Assembly: GCF_004310685.1 (NCBI RefSeq)
Contig: NZ_SISG01000001.1
Location: 992,001 to 1,056,000 of the forward strand
Direction of reading: 5' to 3'
DNA: 64,000 nucleotides
Source of the DNA: Glaciihabitans arcticus
Lineage (GTDB): Bacteria > Actinomycetota > Actinomycetes > Actinomycetales > Microbacteriaceae
In this document: piece by piece, positions 27,877 to 35,739 of the stretch
Layout: the number at the start of each line of letters is the position of its first letter
Position numbering within the stretch: the first letter of the stretch is position 1
Made by a program: the position numbers and the translations under genes
Notes under the pieces: model-generated
Seen by the model: only the letters and a program-made list of their open reading frames with translations
The model's database searches: none
What the model was told of the DNA's origin: nothing

Positions 27877-29238
27877 TTACTCGGGCTTCTTCGCGGGTTT
27901 ACCGGCAGCACGGCCGCGCACGATCGCCATGATCTTCTCGAGCCGCGAGCTGATCTCGCGCTCGTGGCCGTGGTTCGTGGGCACGTAGTACTGCGTGTTC
28001 TTGAGCTCGTTGGGCAGGTACTGCTGCTGCGAGATGCCCACCTCTTCGTCATGCGGGTACTTGTAGCCCTTGCCGTGCCCGAGCTTCTTGGCACCGGCGT
28101 AGTGGGCGTCGCGGATCGGCTTCGGCACGCGACCGATCTTTCCCGCGCGGACATCCCCGATCGCCTTGTCGATACCCATGTAGGCGGCGTTCGATTTCGG
28201 GGCTGTCGCGAGGTAGACAACCGCTTGTGCGAGCGGGATGCGGCCCTCCGGCATTCCGATCAACTGAACAGCATCGGCAGCGGCGACGGCGATCACGAGC
28301 GCCTGTGGATCGGCGAGGCCGATGTCCTCCGACGCGCTGATGATCACCCGCCGGGCGATGAAGCGGGGGTCCTCGCCGGCCTCGATCATGCGCGCGAGAT
28401 AGTGCAGCGCGGCATCCACGTCGGAACCGCGGATGGACTTGATGAAGGCGCTGATCACGTCATAGTGCTCGTCGCCGTTGCGGTCGTAGCGCAGGAGCGC
28501 GCGGTCGACGGCGAGGGACACGATCTCGGCGGTGACGACGGGCGTGTCGCCCTCCTCGGTGGACGCACTAGCACTCAGGGCGGCGGCCTCGAGAGCGGTG
28601 AGCGCACGGCGAGCATCGCCGGAGGCCAGGTGGATGATGGTGTAGCGCGCCTCGGGCTCGAGCTCGACGGTTCCAGCGAGGCCACGGGGGGAGGTCACGG
28701 CGCGATCGATGACACCGGCGAGATCGTCATCCGTCAACTGCTCCAGGGTGAGAAGCAGCGAGCGGGAGAGTAACGGGGAGATGACCGAGAACGAGGGGTT
28801 CTCGGTGGTCGCGGCCACGAGGATGACCCAGCCGTTCTCGACACCCGGCAGCAACGCATCTTGCTGGGCCTTGGTGAAACGGTGAATCTCGTCGAGGAAG
28901 AGGACGGTGGAGATGCCGTACAGGTCGCGTCGGGAGAGCGCCTCCTCCATCACCTGGCGCACATCTCTCACGCCCGCGGTCACGGCCGAGAGCTCGACGA
29001 AGTTACGCCCGGAACTGTGGGCGACGATCTTGGCCAGCGTCGTCTTGCCCGTACCGGGAGGACCCCAGAGGATGATCGAGACCGAGCCCTGCTCCCCCGT
29101 CCTGTCGGTCGCGAGACTGACGAGCGGAGAGCCGGCGCCGAGGAGGTGCTTCTGCCCGGCCACCTCGTCGAGGGAAGTGGGGCGCATACGCACCGCGAGA
29201 GGGGTCGCCCCGCTGCGCAGGCCGGGCTGGGCATTCAT
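27877..29238 (-). CDS. rarA: Replication-associated recombination protein RarA (MgsA)
   Basis: AAA+ ATPase acting at stalled replication forks. It has 453 aa. Walker A GPPGTGKTTLAK near 55-66, Walker B VLFLDEIHRF near 112-121, followed by the MgsA C-terminal tetramerisation domain and a TNHGHEREISSRL tail. No Shine-Dalgarno; TAGCAT ends six bases before the ATG. Divergent from the cyclophilin gene. Confidence 0.95.
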   Translation of the reverse strand: MNAQPGLRSGATPLAVRMRPTSLDEVAGQKHLLGAGSPLVSLATDRTGEQGSVSIILWGPPGTGKTTLAKIVAHSSGRNFVELSAVTAGVRDVRQVMEEALSRRDLYGISTVLFLDEIHRFTKAQQDALLPGVENGWVILVAATTENPSFSVISPLLSRSLLLTLEQLTDDDLAGVIDRAVTSPRGLAGTVELEPEARYTIIHLASGDARRALTALEAAALSASASTEEGDTPVVTAEIVSLAVDRALLRYDRNGDEHYDVISAFIKSIRGSDVDAALHYLARMIEAGEDPRFIARRVIISASEDIGLADPQALVIAVAAADAVQLIGMPEGRIPLAQAVVYLATAPKSNAAYMGIDKAIGDVRAGKIGRVPKPIRDAHYAGAKKLGHGKGYKYPHDEEVGISQQQYLPNELKNTQYYVPTNHGHEREISSRLEKIMAIVRGRAAGKPAKKPE

Positions 29239-29244
29239 ACCGCA

Positions 29245-29250
29245 ATGCTA
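29245..29250 (-). promoter_or_regulatory. -10 box, leaderless, for rarA
   Basis: TAGCAT with six bases to the ATG at 29238. Confidence 0.55.
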
Positions 29251-29271
29251 ACCGCGCCCACTGACTCGCAT

Positions 29272-29301
29272 TTGGCTCAGCTTCAACCCGCACCGTAAAG
29301 T
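29272..29301 (+). promoter_or_regulatory. Promoter of the cyclophilin gene
   Basis: TTGGCT at 29272-29277 and TAAAGT at 29296-29301 with an 18-base spacer. The leader would be about 33 nt and contains GGAGG before the GTG at 29341. Confidence 0.65.
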
Positions 29302-29340
29302 TCCATGGGGGCACGAGCCCCGCCCACTCTGGAGGAACCC

Positions 29341-30126
29341 GTGGCAACGAACAAGAACCAGGAACGCGAAGCACGCGAGGCGCGCAATCGCCTCAAGCAG
29401 TACAACGCGCGCCAGACTGTTCACACCACCCAGATCCGCCGCCGCAAGCGCGACAACGTCATCGCCATCGCCGCGGTGCTGGTCGTCGCGGCCGCCGCCA
29501 CGTTCCTCCAGGTCTCCTACTTCACGAGCGGCCCGGGCGCCCCCGTGCCGTCGCCGACCGCAACCGCGCCCGCCGCCGAATCGGTCGGTTCGGTTCCGTC
29601 TCCGGCGCTCTCCGAGAACCGCACCTGGACCGGCTCGCTCTCGCTCAACGACGTCGACCTCGCAATCGAGCTCGACGGTGCTGCGGCACCGCAGGGTGTT
29701 GCATCCTTCATCAGCGATATCAAGAACGGCTACCTCGTCGGCAAGACCTGCCACCGTCTCGTCGACTCCCCCGGCTCCGCGCAGCTCATCCAGTGCGGCT
29801 CGATCGACGGTGCCGGCGGCTCCGACCCCGACTACTCCTTCGGCCCGGTCGAGAACGCCGCGGCCGACGACCTGTACACGACCGGAACGATCGCGCTCGC
29901 CCGCCAGGAGGACAACGGCAACAGCCAGGGTCACCAGTTCTTCATCACCTTCGGCGACTCGACTTTCCCGAGCGACTCGGCCGGTGGCTACACGGTCATC
30001 GGAAAGGTGACGGCGGGCATCCCGGACCTGGTCTCGAAGATCGCTTCGGGCGGCGCGACGACGCAGGCCGACAAGTCGACCCCGCCGAACATCGCCACGA
30101 CCATCACTGCCGCAACCATCGAGTAA
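29341..30126 (+). CDS. Membrane-anchored cyclophilin-type peptidyl-prolyl isomerase
   Basis: A 261-aa protein from the GTG at 29341 (TGGAGGA upstream): charged cytoplasmic N-terminus, one membrane segment (about 39-58), a Pro/Ala/Thr-rich linker and a cyclophilin domain (about 95-260). Visible are the GHQFFITFGDS motif and CHRLVDS, matching actinobacterial PpiB-like secreted isomerases. A cyclophilin gene near relA is also known in M. tuberculosis. Likely folds proteins outside the membrane. Confidence 0.92.
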   Translation: MATNKNQEREAREARNRLKQYNARQTVHTTQIRRRKRDNVIAIAAVLVVAAAATFLQVSYFTSGPGAPVPSPTATAPAAESVGSVPSPALSENRTWTGSLSLNDVDLAIELDGAAAPQGVASFISDIKNGYLVGKTCHRLVDSPGSAQLIQCGSIDGAGGSDPDYSFGPVENAAADDLYTTGTIALARQEDNGNSQGHQFFITFGDSTFPSDSAGGYTVIGKVTAGIPDLVSKIASGGATTQADKSTPPNIATTITAATIE

Positions 30127-30175
30127 CAATCCGGCAGGAGGCAACCGGCGGGCGCGCTGCAAAACCGTCGTGCCC

Positions 30176-30181
30176 TAGGCT
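30176..30181 (+). promoter_or_regulatory. -10 box of the DUF349 gene
   Basis: TAGGCT, about 55 bases before the GTG at 30236; the gene is therefore leadered, with AAGG nine bases before the start. Confidence 0.5.
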
Positions 30182-30235
30182 GGTTTCCGGTCGACACCCG
30201 ATTCTCCCGTCGGCCCCAACAGCAAGGTGAACAAC

Positions 30236-31468
30236 GTGTCAGCAGACGATAAGGCTCCATGGGGACGCGTCGACGAGACAGGAACTGTCTTCGTACGTGA
30301 GGCGTCCGGCGAGCGTGCTGTCGGTCAGTACCCTGACGGCACCCCCGAGGAGGCCCTTGCCTACTTCGAGCGCAAGTACATCGAGATCGCCGGTCAGGTG
30401 ACCCTGCTCGAGCAGCGCGCCAAGCGCGGCGCCCCCGCTGCTGACGTCGCCAAGGCCGTTCGCGCTCTCGTCGGCTCCATCTCGACCGCCAACGCCGTCG
30501 GCGACCTCGCGTCGCTGCAGACGCGCCTCGAATCACTCTCCAGCACGGTCTCCGAGCTGACCGAGAAGCAGTCCGAGGAGTCGAAGGCCGCCGTCACCGC
30601 CGCGATCGCCGAGCGCGAGGCCCTCGTCGTCGAGGCCGAGACGCTCGCTGCACAGGACCCCGCGAAGGCGCAGTGGAAGCAGGTCACCGCGACCATCGAC
30701 GACATCTTCGCCCGCTGGCAGAAGCACCAGGCCGATGGCCCGCGCCTGCCGAAGAACGAGGGCAACGACCTGTGGAAGCGTTTCCGCGCTGCCCGGTCGA
30801 CGATCGACACCCACCGCAAGGCCTTCTTCTCCGAGCTTGACTCGGTGCACAAGGATGCGCGCAACCGCAAGCAGGAGCTCGTCGAGAAGGCCGAGGCCCT
30901 CGCAACCAAGGGTGCCGACGGAATCCCCGCCTATCGCGGACTGCTCGATGACTGGAAGGCTGCCGGCCGCGCCGGTAAGAAGTTCGACGACGCCCTGTGG
31001 GCCAAGTTCAAGGCAGCCGGTGACGCGCTGTACTCCGCGAAGTCCGAGGTCGAGGCCGTGGACAACGTCGAGTTCGAGGCGAACCTCGCCCTCAAGCTCG
31101 AGCTGCTGGCCGAGGCCGAGCCGCTTCTCACCGAGACCGACCGCGTCGCGGCGAAGAAGACCCTCAGTTCGATCCAGCGCCGCTGGGACGCGATCGGCAA
31201 GGTCCCGCGCGACAAGGTCAAGACCGTCGAGGACCGCATGCGCAAGGTCGAGACCGCCGTGCGCAAACTCGATGAGGACCACTGGGAGAAGAGCAACCCC
31301 GAAAAGCAGGCACGCTCGCAGGGCTTCTCGAGCCAGCTGCAGGACGCCATCGCCAAGCTCGAGCGCGAGCTCGAAGAGGCCAAGGCATCCAAGGACAAGA
31401 AGAAGATCGCCGACGCCCAGGAGGCGCTCGACGCTCGCAAGCTGTGGCTGAACGCACTGGGCAACTAG
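30236..31468 (+). CDS. DUF349 protein
   Basis: A 410-aa, highly charged, helical protein with repeated DUF349 units (segments such as WKQVTATIDDIFARWQ, DLWKRFRAARSTID and LWAKFKAAGDALY). No membrane segment. The start at GTG 30236 is preferred over GTG 30227 because AAGG is correctly spaced. The C-terminal ALGN and stop lie in the first copy of a 14-base tandem repeat. Role unknown; in some bacteria DUF349 proteins are linked to stress or (p)ppGpp physiology, and the relA gene is close. Confidence 0.88.
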   Translation: MSADDKAPWGRVDETGTVFVREASGERAVGQYPDGTPEEALAYFERKYIEIAGQVTLLEQRAKRGAPAADVAKAVRALVGSISTANAVGDLASLQTRLESLSSTVSELTEKQSEESKAAVTAAIAEREALVVEAETLAAQDPAKAQWKQVTATIDDIFARWQKHQADGPRLPKNEGNDLWKRFRAARSTIDTHRKAFFSELDSVHKDARNRKQELVEKAEALATKGADGIPAYRGLLDDWKAAGRAGKKFDDALWAKFKAAGDALYSAKSEVEAVDNVEFEANLALKLELLAEAEPLLTETDRVAAKKTLSSIQRRWDAIGKVPRDKVKTVEDRMRKVETAVRKLDEDHWEKSNPEKQARSQGFSSQLQDAIAKLERELEEAKASKDKKKIADAQEALDARKLWLNALGN

Positions 31469-31500
31469 CACTGGGCAACTAGCACTGGGCAACTAGCACT
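31455..31500. repeat. Three-copy 14-bp tandem repeat at a gene end
   Basis: CACTGGGCAACTAG occurs at 31455-31468, 31469-31482 and 31483-31496, then CACT. The first copy encodes the last residues and stop of the DUF349 protein. Copies are out of frame with each other. Confidence 0.9.
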
Positions 31501-31584
31501 CTCCACAGCAGGTCCTCGCGGGTCTTCTCGCACAGATTTCCTGTCCCGCCACCGTGCCGCTTTCTAAGCGTTCATAATTTCTGG

Positions 31585-32250
31585 ATGCCCCGCCTCTCCC
31601 CCATCCTGACGACTCTCGACCTGCCGCTCGCCGAGCTGTGTGCCGCTCGTCTCGACGGCGAGCTCGCGGAGCTCGACGCACTCTGGACCCCGGTGGACGA
31701 GCCGCAGTCGAGCTCCCAGCGCGCGGCGAGCATCCGCCTGCAGTGGCCGGGACGACTGATCGCGGAGCAGCACACCGCCGCCTGGATCTGGGGAGCGCAG
31801 CCGCTCCCCCCGACTCGTCACGAGCTCTGTGCGAGCCTCGGAGCGCGGGCCCGACCGCAGCAGCACTGGCGCGTCACGGTGCGGGAGGTGGCGATCTCCA
31901 CCGATGAGACCCGCGAGGTGGGCGGGTTGCGCGTCACGACCCCCGTGCGCACGATCGCCGATCTTGCGCGCAGCGTGACCCGCTTCGACGAGACGGAGAG
32001 CGCGGTCATCCGGTCGCTCGCGGTTCTCGGCGGGGTCACGCTCGAACAGTGTCGCAGCGCGCTGGATCGCCGCCGCAACCTGCCGAACAAGCGGGAGGCG
32101 TGGGAGCGGATACGCGCCGCTTTAGCCGGAGTTGACCCGGTACACGTCGTAGACCGCGTCGATGCGGCGCACGGCATTGAGCACCCGATCGAGGTGGGTG
32201 GTATCGCCCATCTCGAAGACGAAGCGGCTGATCGCGAGGCGCTCCCGTGA
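31585..32250 (+). CDS. AbiEi-like antitoxin/transcriptional-regulator family protein, orphan
   Basis: A 221-aa protein. The core (about 60-185) resembles the actinobacterial AbiEi-like proteins: WIWGAQPLP..RHELC, then GLRVTTPVRTIADLARS, then ERIRAAL. The N-terminal winged-helix part of many members is reduced. No AbiEii-type nucleotidyltransferase toxin is adjacent, so it is an orphan. The last 129 bases overlap the end of the relA gene on the other strand; a family-like end would be near residue 180, so the tail may be an extension after loss of the original stop. CATAAT lies six bases before the ATG. Confidence 0.65.
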   Translation: MPRLSPILTTLDLPLAELCAARLDGELAELDALWTPVDEPQSSSQRAASIRLQWPGRLIAEQHTAAWIWGAQPLPPTRHELCASLGARARPQQHWRVTVREVAISTDETREVGGLRVTTPVRTIADLARSVTRFDETESAVIRSLAVLGGVTLEQCRSALDRRRNLPNKREAWERIRAALAGVDPVHVVDRVDAAHGIEHPIEVGGIAHLEDEAADREALP

Positions 32251-34377
32251 CGTCGAGACCGTCGCCGACAGGATGTTCACGTGATTCTCGCTCAGCACAC
32301 GAGTCACGTCGGAGAGCAGGCCCGAGCGGTCGAGGGCCTCCACCTGGATCTGGACCAGGAACAGGCTCTTCGAGGAGGGCGCCCAGTCGACATCGATCAT
32401 GCGCTCGGGCTCGAGCAGCAGCGCCTTGACGTTGTTGCAGTCGCTGCGGTGCACAGAGACACCCGTGCCGCGCGTGACGAAGCCGACGATCTCGTCACCG
32501 GGAACCGGCGTGCAGCACTTGGCAAGCTTGACGAGGATGTCGGGCGCGCCGCGCACGAGCACACCGGAATCGCTGTTGCGCAGCTGGCGCGAGCGGCCCT
32601 TCGGCGTGAAGGTGAGATCGGTGTCCTCGTTCTCGGCCTCGGTCGAGATCGCGGAGAGCACCTTCTCGATGACCGACTGGGTCGAGACGTGCCCCTCGCC
32701 GACGGCGGCGTAGAGGCTCGAGACGTCTTCGTAGTTCATAGACGCCGCGACATCCGCGAGGGTGTCCTGGTTCATGAGCTTCTGCAACGGAAGGTTCTGC
32801 TTGCGCATCGCGCGGGCGATCGCGTCCTTGCCCTGCTCGATGGCTTCGTCGCGGCGCTCCTTGGTGAACCAGCCGCGGATCTTATTGCGGGCCCGGGGGC
32901 TCTTGACGAAGTTCAGCCAGTCCTGGCTGGGGCCGGAATCCGGATTCTTTGAGGTGAAGATCTCGACGGCGTCGCCGCTGTTGAGCGTGCTCTCGAGCGG
33001 CACGAGCCGGCCGTTGACCTTCGCACCCATGGTGCGGTGGCCGACCTCGGTGTGCACCGCGTAGGCGAAGTCGACCGGTGTTGCTCCAGCGGGCAGGCCG
33101 ACGACCTTGCCCTTTGGCGTGAAAACGTAGACCTCCTTGGCGCCGATCTCAAAGCGCAGCGACTCGAGGAATTCGTCGGGGTCACTCGTCTCCGCCTGCC
33201 AGTCGGAGATGTGGGCGAGCCACGCCATGTCGGCGTCGCCCTTGTCGTCGTAGGCAGCAGCGCCCTTGCCGCTGTTGACGCGCTCCTTGTACTTCCAGTG
33301 CGCCGCGACACCGAACTCGGCGCGCTGGTGCATCTCGGTCGTACGGATCTGGATCTCCACCGGGCGGCCATCGGGACCGACGACCGTGGTGTGCAGCGAC
33401 TGGTACAGGTTGAACTTGGGGGTCGCGATGTAGTCCTTGAAGCGACCGGTGATCGGATTCCATCGTGCGTGGATCGATCCGAGCACGGCGTAGCAGTCGC
33501 GCACCGAGTTCACGAGCACGCGGATGCCGACCAGGTCGTAGATCTCGTCGAAGTCCCGGCCGCGCACGATCATCTTCTGGTAGATCGAGTAGTACTGCTT
33601 GGGGCGCCCCGCAACGCTGCCCTTGATCTTGGAGGACTTGAGGTCGTCCTTGACCGAGTCGATGACCTGCTGGACGAATTCTTCGCGCTTCGGGGTGCGC
33701 TGCTTGACCAGGTTCTCGATCTCGACATAGAGCTTCGGGTAGAGCACCGAGAAGGAGAGGTCCTCCAGTTCCCACTTGATGGCCTGGATTCCGAGACGAT
33801 GCGCGAGCGGCGCGTAGATCTCGAGGGTCTCCTGCGCCTTGCGCGTCGCCGACGCCTGCGGCACAAAGCCCCAGGTGCGCGCGTTGTGAAGGCGGTCGGC
33901 CAACTTGATGACGAGCACCCGGATGTCCTTCGACATCGCGACCACCATCTTGCGCACGGTCTCGGCCTGGGCGCTGTCACCGTACTTCAGCTTGTCGAGC
34001 TTGGTGACGCCGTCGACGAGCATGGCGACCTCGTCGCCGAAGTCGCGTTGCAGCATGTCGAGCGTGTAGTCGGTGTCCTCCACCGTGTCGTGCAGGAGCG
34101 CGGCCGCGAGGGTCTTCGCACCGATGCCGAGGTCGGCGAGGATCTGCGCCACCGCGACCGGGTGGGTGATGTACGGCTCGCCGCTCTTGCGCTTCTGGCC
34201 CGAGTGGGCCTTTTCCGCGGTCGTGTAAGCGCGCTCGATGAGGGCGATATCGGCCTTCGGGTGGTGCAGGCGCACCGTCTTGATCAGACGGTCGACGGCG
34301 CCAGACGGCTGGGCGCGGGAGAAGATGCGCGGAAGGAGGGTGCGCAGCGCAGACGTGTTCGACGTTGTATCGGTCAT
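32122..34377 (-). CDS. rel: (p)ppGpp synthetase/hydrolase Rel
   Basis: Bifunctional stringent-response enzyme, 751 aa. Hydrolase HD domain (about 60-200, with HPVAVAQIL and LLHDTVEDTDY), synthetase domain (about 245-375, with YQSLHTTVVGP), TGS domain (about 415-475), zinc-finger/helical region with CCTPVPGDEI and CxxxC-like residues, and a C-terminal ACT domain. The intact HD motif argues for hydrolase activity. GGGAGG lies before the ATG, and TAGACT (34394-34399) overlaps the rhodanese stop as a possible own promoter. Symbol often given as relA or rsh. Confidence 0.97.
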   Translation of the reverse strand: MTDTTSNTSALRTLLPRIFSRAQPSGAVDRLIKTVRLHHPKADIALIERAYTTAEKAHSGQKRKSGEPYITHPVAVAQILADLGIGAKTLAAALLHDTVEDTDYTLDMLQRDFGDEVAMLVDGVTKLDKLKYGDSAQAETVRKMVVAMSKDIRVLVIKLADRLHNARTWGFVPQASATRKAQETLEIYAPLAHRLGIQAIKWELEDLSFSVLYPKLYVEIENLVKQRTPKREEFVQQVIDSVKDDLKSSKIKGSVAGRPKQYYSIYQKMIVRGRDFDEIYDLVGIRVLVNSVRDCYAVLGSIHARWNPITGRFKDYIATPKFNLYQSLHTTVVGPDGRPVEIQIRTTEMHQRAEFGVAAHWKYKERVNSGKGAAAYDDKGDADMAWLAHISDWQAETSDPDEFLESLRFEIGAKEVYVFTPKGKVVGLPAGATPVDFAYAVHTEVGHRTMGAKVNGRLVPLESTLNSGDAVEIFTSKNPDSGPSQDWLNFVKSPRARNKIRGWFTKERRDEAIEQGKDAIARAMRKQNLPLQKLMNQDTLADVAASMNYEDVSSLYAAVGEGHVSTQSVIEKVLSAISTEAENEDTDLTFTPKGRSRQLRNSDSGVLVRGAPDILVKLAKCCTPVPGDEIVGFVTRGTGVSVHRSDCNNVKALLLEPERMIDVDWAPSSKSLFLVQIQVEALDRSGLLSDVTRVLSENHVNILSATVSTSRERLAISRFVFEMGDTTHLDRVLNAVRRIDAVYDVYRVNSG

Positions 34378-34396
34378 GCCTGCCTCCCCTGCAAGT

Positions 34397-34723
34397 CTAA
34401 ACGGCTGGAGGCTGGGAGCCGTCCGTGACGATCTCGCCGCCCGCCGCCTGCCAGGCGAGCATGCCGCCGTCGACGTTGATGGCGTGGTAGCCGGCGCGCT
34501 CGAGCGCGTCGGTCACCTGCAGGGAGCGCTGGCCGCTGTGGCAGACCACGAGCAGCGTGGCATCCTCGGGCAGCTCACTCGCGAGCTCCTCGAGGCGTGA
34601 CATCGGCAGCAGGCGCGCGCTGGGCGCGTGACCCTGGTCCCACTCCCACTGCTCACGCACGTCGAGGAGCACACTCTCACCGGCGGCCAGTTCGATGGCC
34701 TCGGCAGCGGAAATGTGCTCCAT
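34397..34723 (-). CDS. Rhodanese-like domain protein
   Basis: A 108-aa single rhodanese domain with the active-site Cys61 in VVCHSGQRS and the N-terminal LLDVREQWEWDQGHAP motif. Single-domain rhodaneses transfer sulfane sulfur, for example in thiolation or cyanide detoxification. It starts six bases after secF and is probably cotranscribed with it. Confidence 0.92.
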   Translation of the reverse strand: MEHISAAEAIELAAGESVLLDVREQWEWDQGHAPSARLLPMSRLEELASELPEDATLLVVCHSGQRSLQVTDALERAGYHAINVDGGMLAWQAAGGEIVTDGSQPPAV

Positions 34724-34728
34724 AACGA

Positions 34729-35739
34729 CTACTTGGTGGAGGCTGCGACGGCGCGGGTGGCCAGGCGGTCGGTGCGCTTGCGGATCTCAGGCTCGTTCTC
34801 CCGCAGCTGCGAGTAAAGCGGAGCGGCGATGAAGATGGTCGAGTAGGTGCCGATGAGGATGCCGATGAGGAGCGACAGCGAAATGTCGACGAGCGTTCCG
34901 GCGCCGAGCAGCGTTCCACCGATGAAGAGGATGGCCGCGACGGGCAGCGCGGCGACGACACCCGTGTTGATCGAGCGCACAAGCGTCTGGTTGACCGCGA
35001 GGTTGACCGACTGCGCGAACGTGCGGGTCGACTCGGGGCCGTCCTCCGCGGTGTTCTCGCGGATCTTGTCGAACACCACAACGGTGTCGTAGAGCGAGTA
35101 GCCGAGGATCGTCAGAAATCCGATGACCGCGGAGGGGGTGACCTCGAGGCCGAGCGCACCATAGACACCGGCCGTGATGACCATGTCGTGGATGAGCGAG
35201 ACGATCGCCGCGACGGACATCTTCCAGGTACGGAAGTACAGCGCCATAACGATGGCGGCGAGAATGATGAACACGATCAGAGCGCGAATTGCCGAGCCCG
35301 TGACATCCGCGCCCCATGACGGACCGATGAAGGATGCGGTGACCTCGTCGAGCGGAACGTCGAACGCCTCGGCCAGGGCCTCGCGCACCTCGTTCGACTC
35401 GGCCTGGGTCAGCTGGGCGGTCTGGACGCGAACGCCCTCGCCCGCACCGACGATGGATACGCGGGGCGTGGCCTCGGTCGTGACACCCTCGACAGCGTCG
35501 ATCGCGATCTCCTGGCCGGCCTCGCGGTCGGTGATCTCAGCGACTCCGCTGACCTGGAACTCCGAGCCGCCGCGGAACTCGATGCCGAGTTCGAAGCCGC
35601 CGCGCAGGGCCGGGAAGAGGATCGAGAGCAGGATCATGACGGCAGCGATCCCGTACCAGATCTTGCGCTTGCCGACGAAGTCGACCGAGCGCGCGCCGGT
35701 GTAGAGGTCGTTTCCGAACTTACCGAATGCGTTGGTCAT
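34729..35739 (-). CDS. secF: Protein translocase subunit SecF
   Basis: Inner-membrane component assisting SecYEG with the proton motive force. It has 336 aa and about six membrane segments, with the large external loop between the first two (FELGIEFRGGSEF, the SecF signature, at about 50-62). The ATG at 35739 shares a base with the secD stop (TGATG). A frame continuing upstream to 36177 is a shadow of secD. Confidence 0.96.
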   Translation of the reverse strand: MTNAFGKFGNDLYTGARSVDFVGKRKIWYGIAAVMILLSILFPALRGGFELGIEFRGGSEFQVSGVAEITDREAGQEIAIDAVEGVTTEATPRVSIVGAGEGVRVQTAQLTQAESNEVREALAEAFDVPLDEVTASFIGPSWGADVTGSAIRALIVFIILAAIVMALYFRTWKMSVAAIVSLIHDMVITAGVYGALGLEVTPSAVIGFLTILGYSLYDTVVVFDKIRENTAEDGPESTRTFAQSVNLAVNQTLVRSINTGVVAALPVAAILFIGGTLLGAGTLVDISLSLLIGILIGTYSTIFIAAPLYSQLRENEPEIRKRTDRLATRAVAASTK

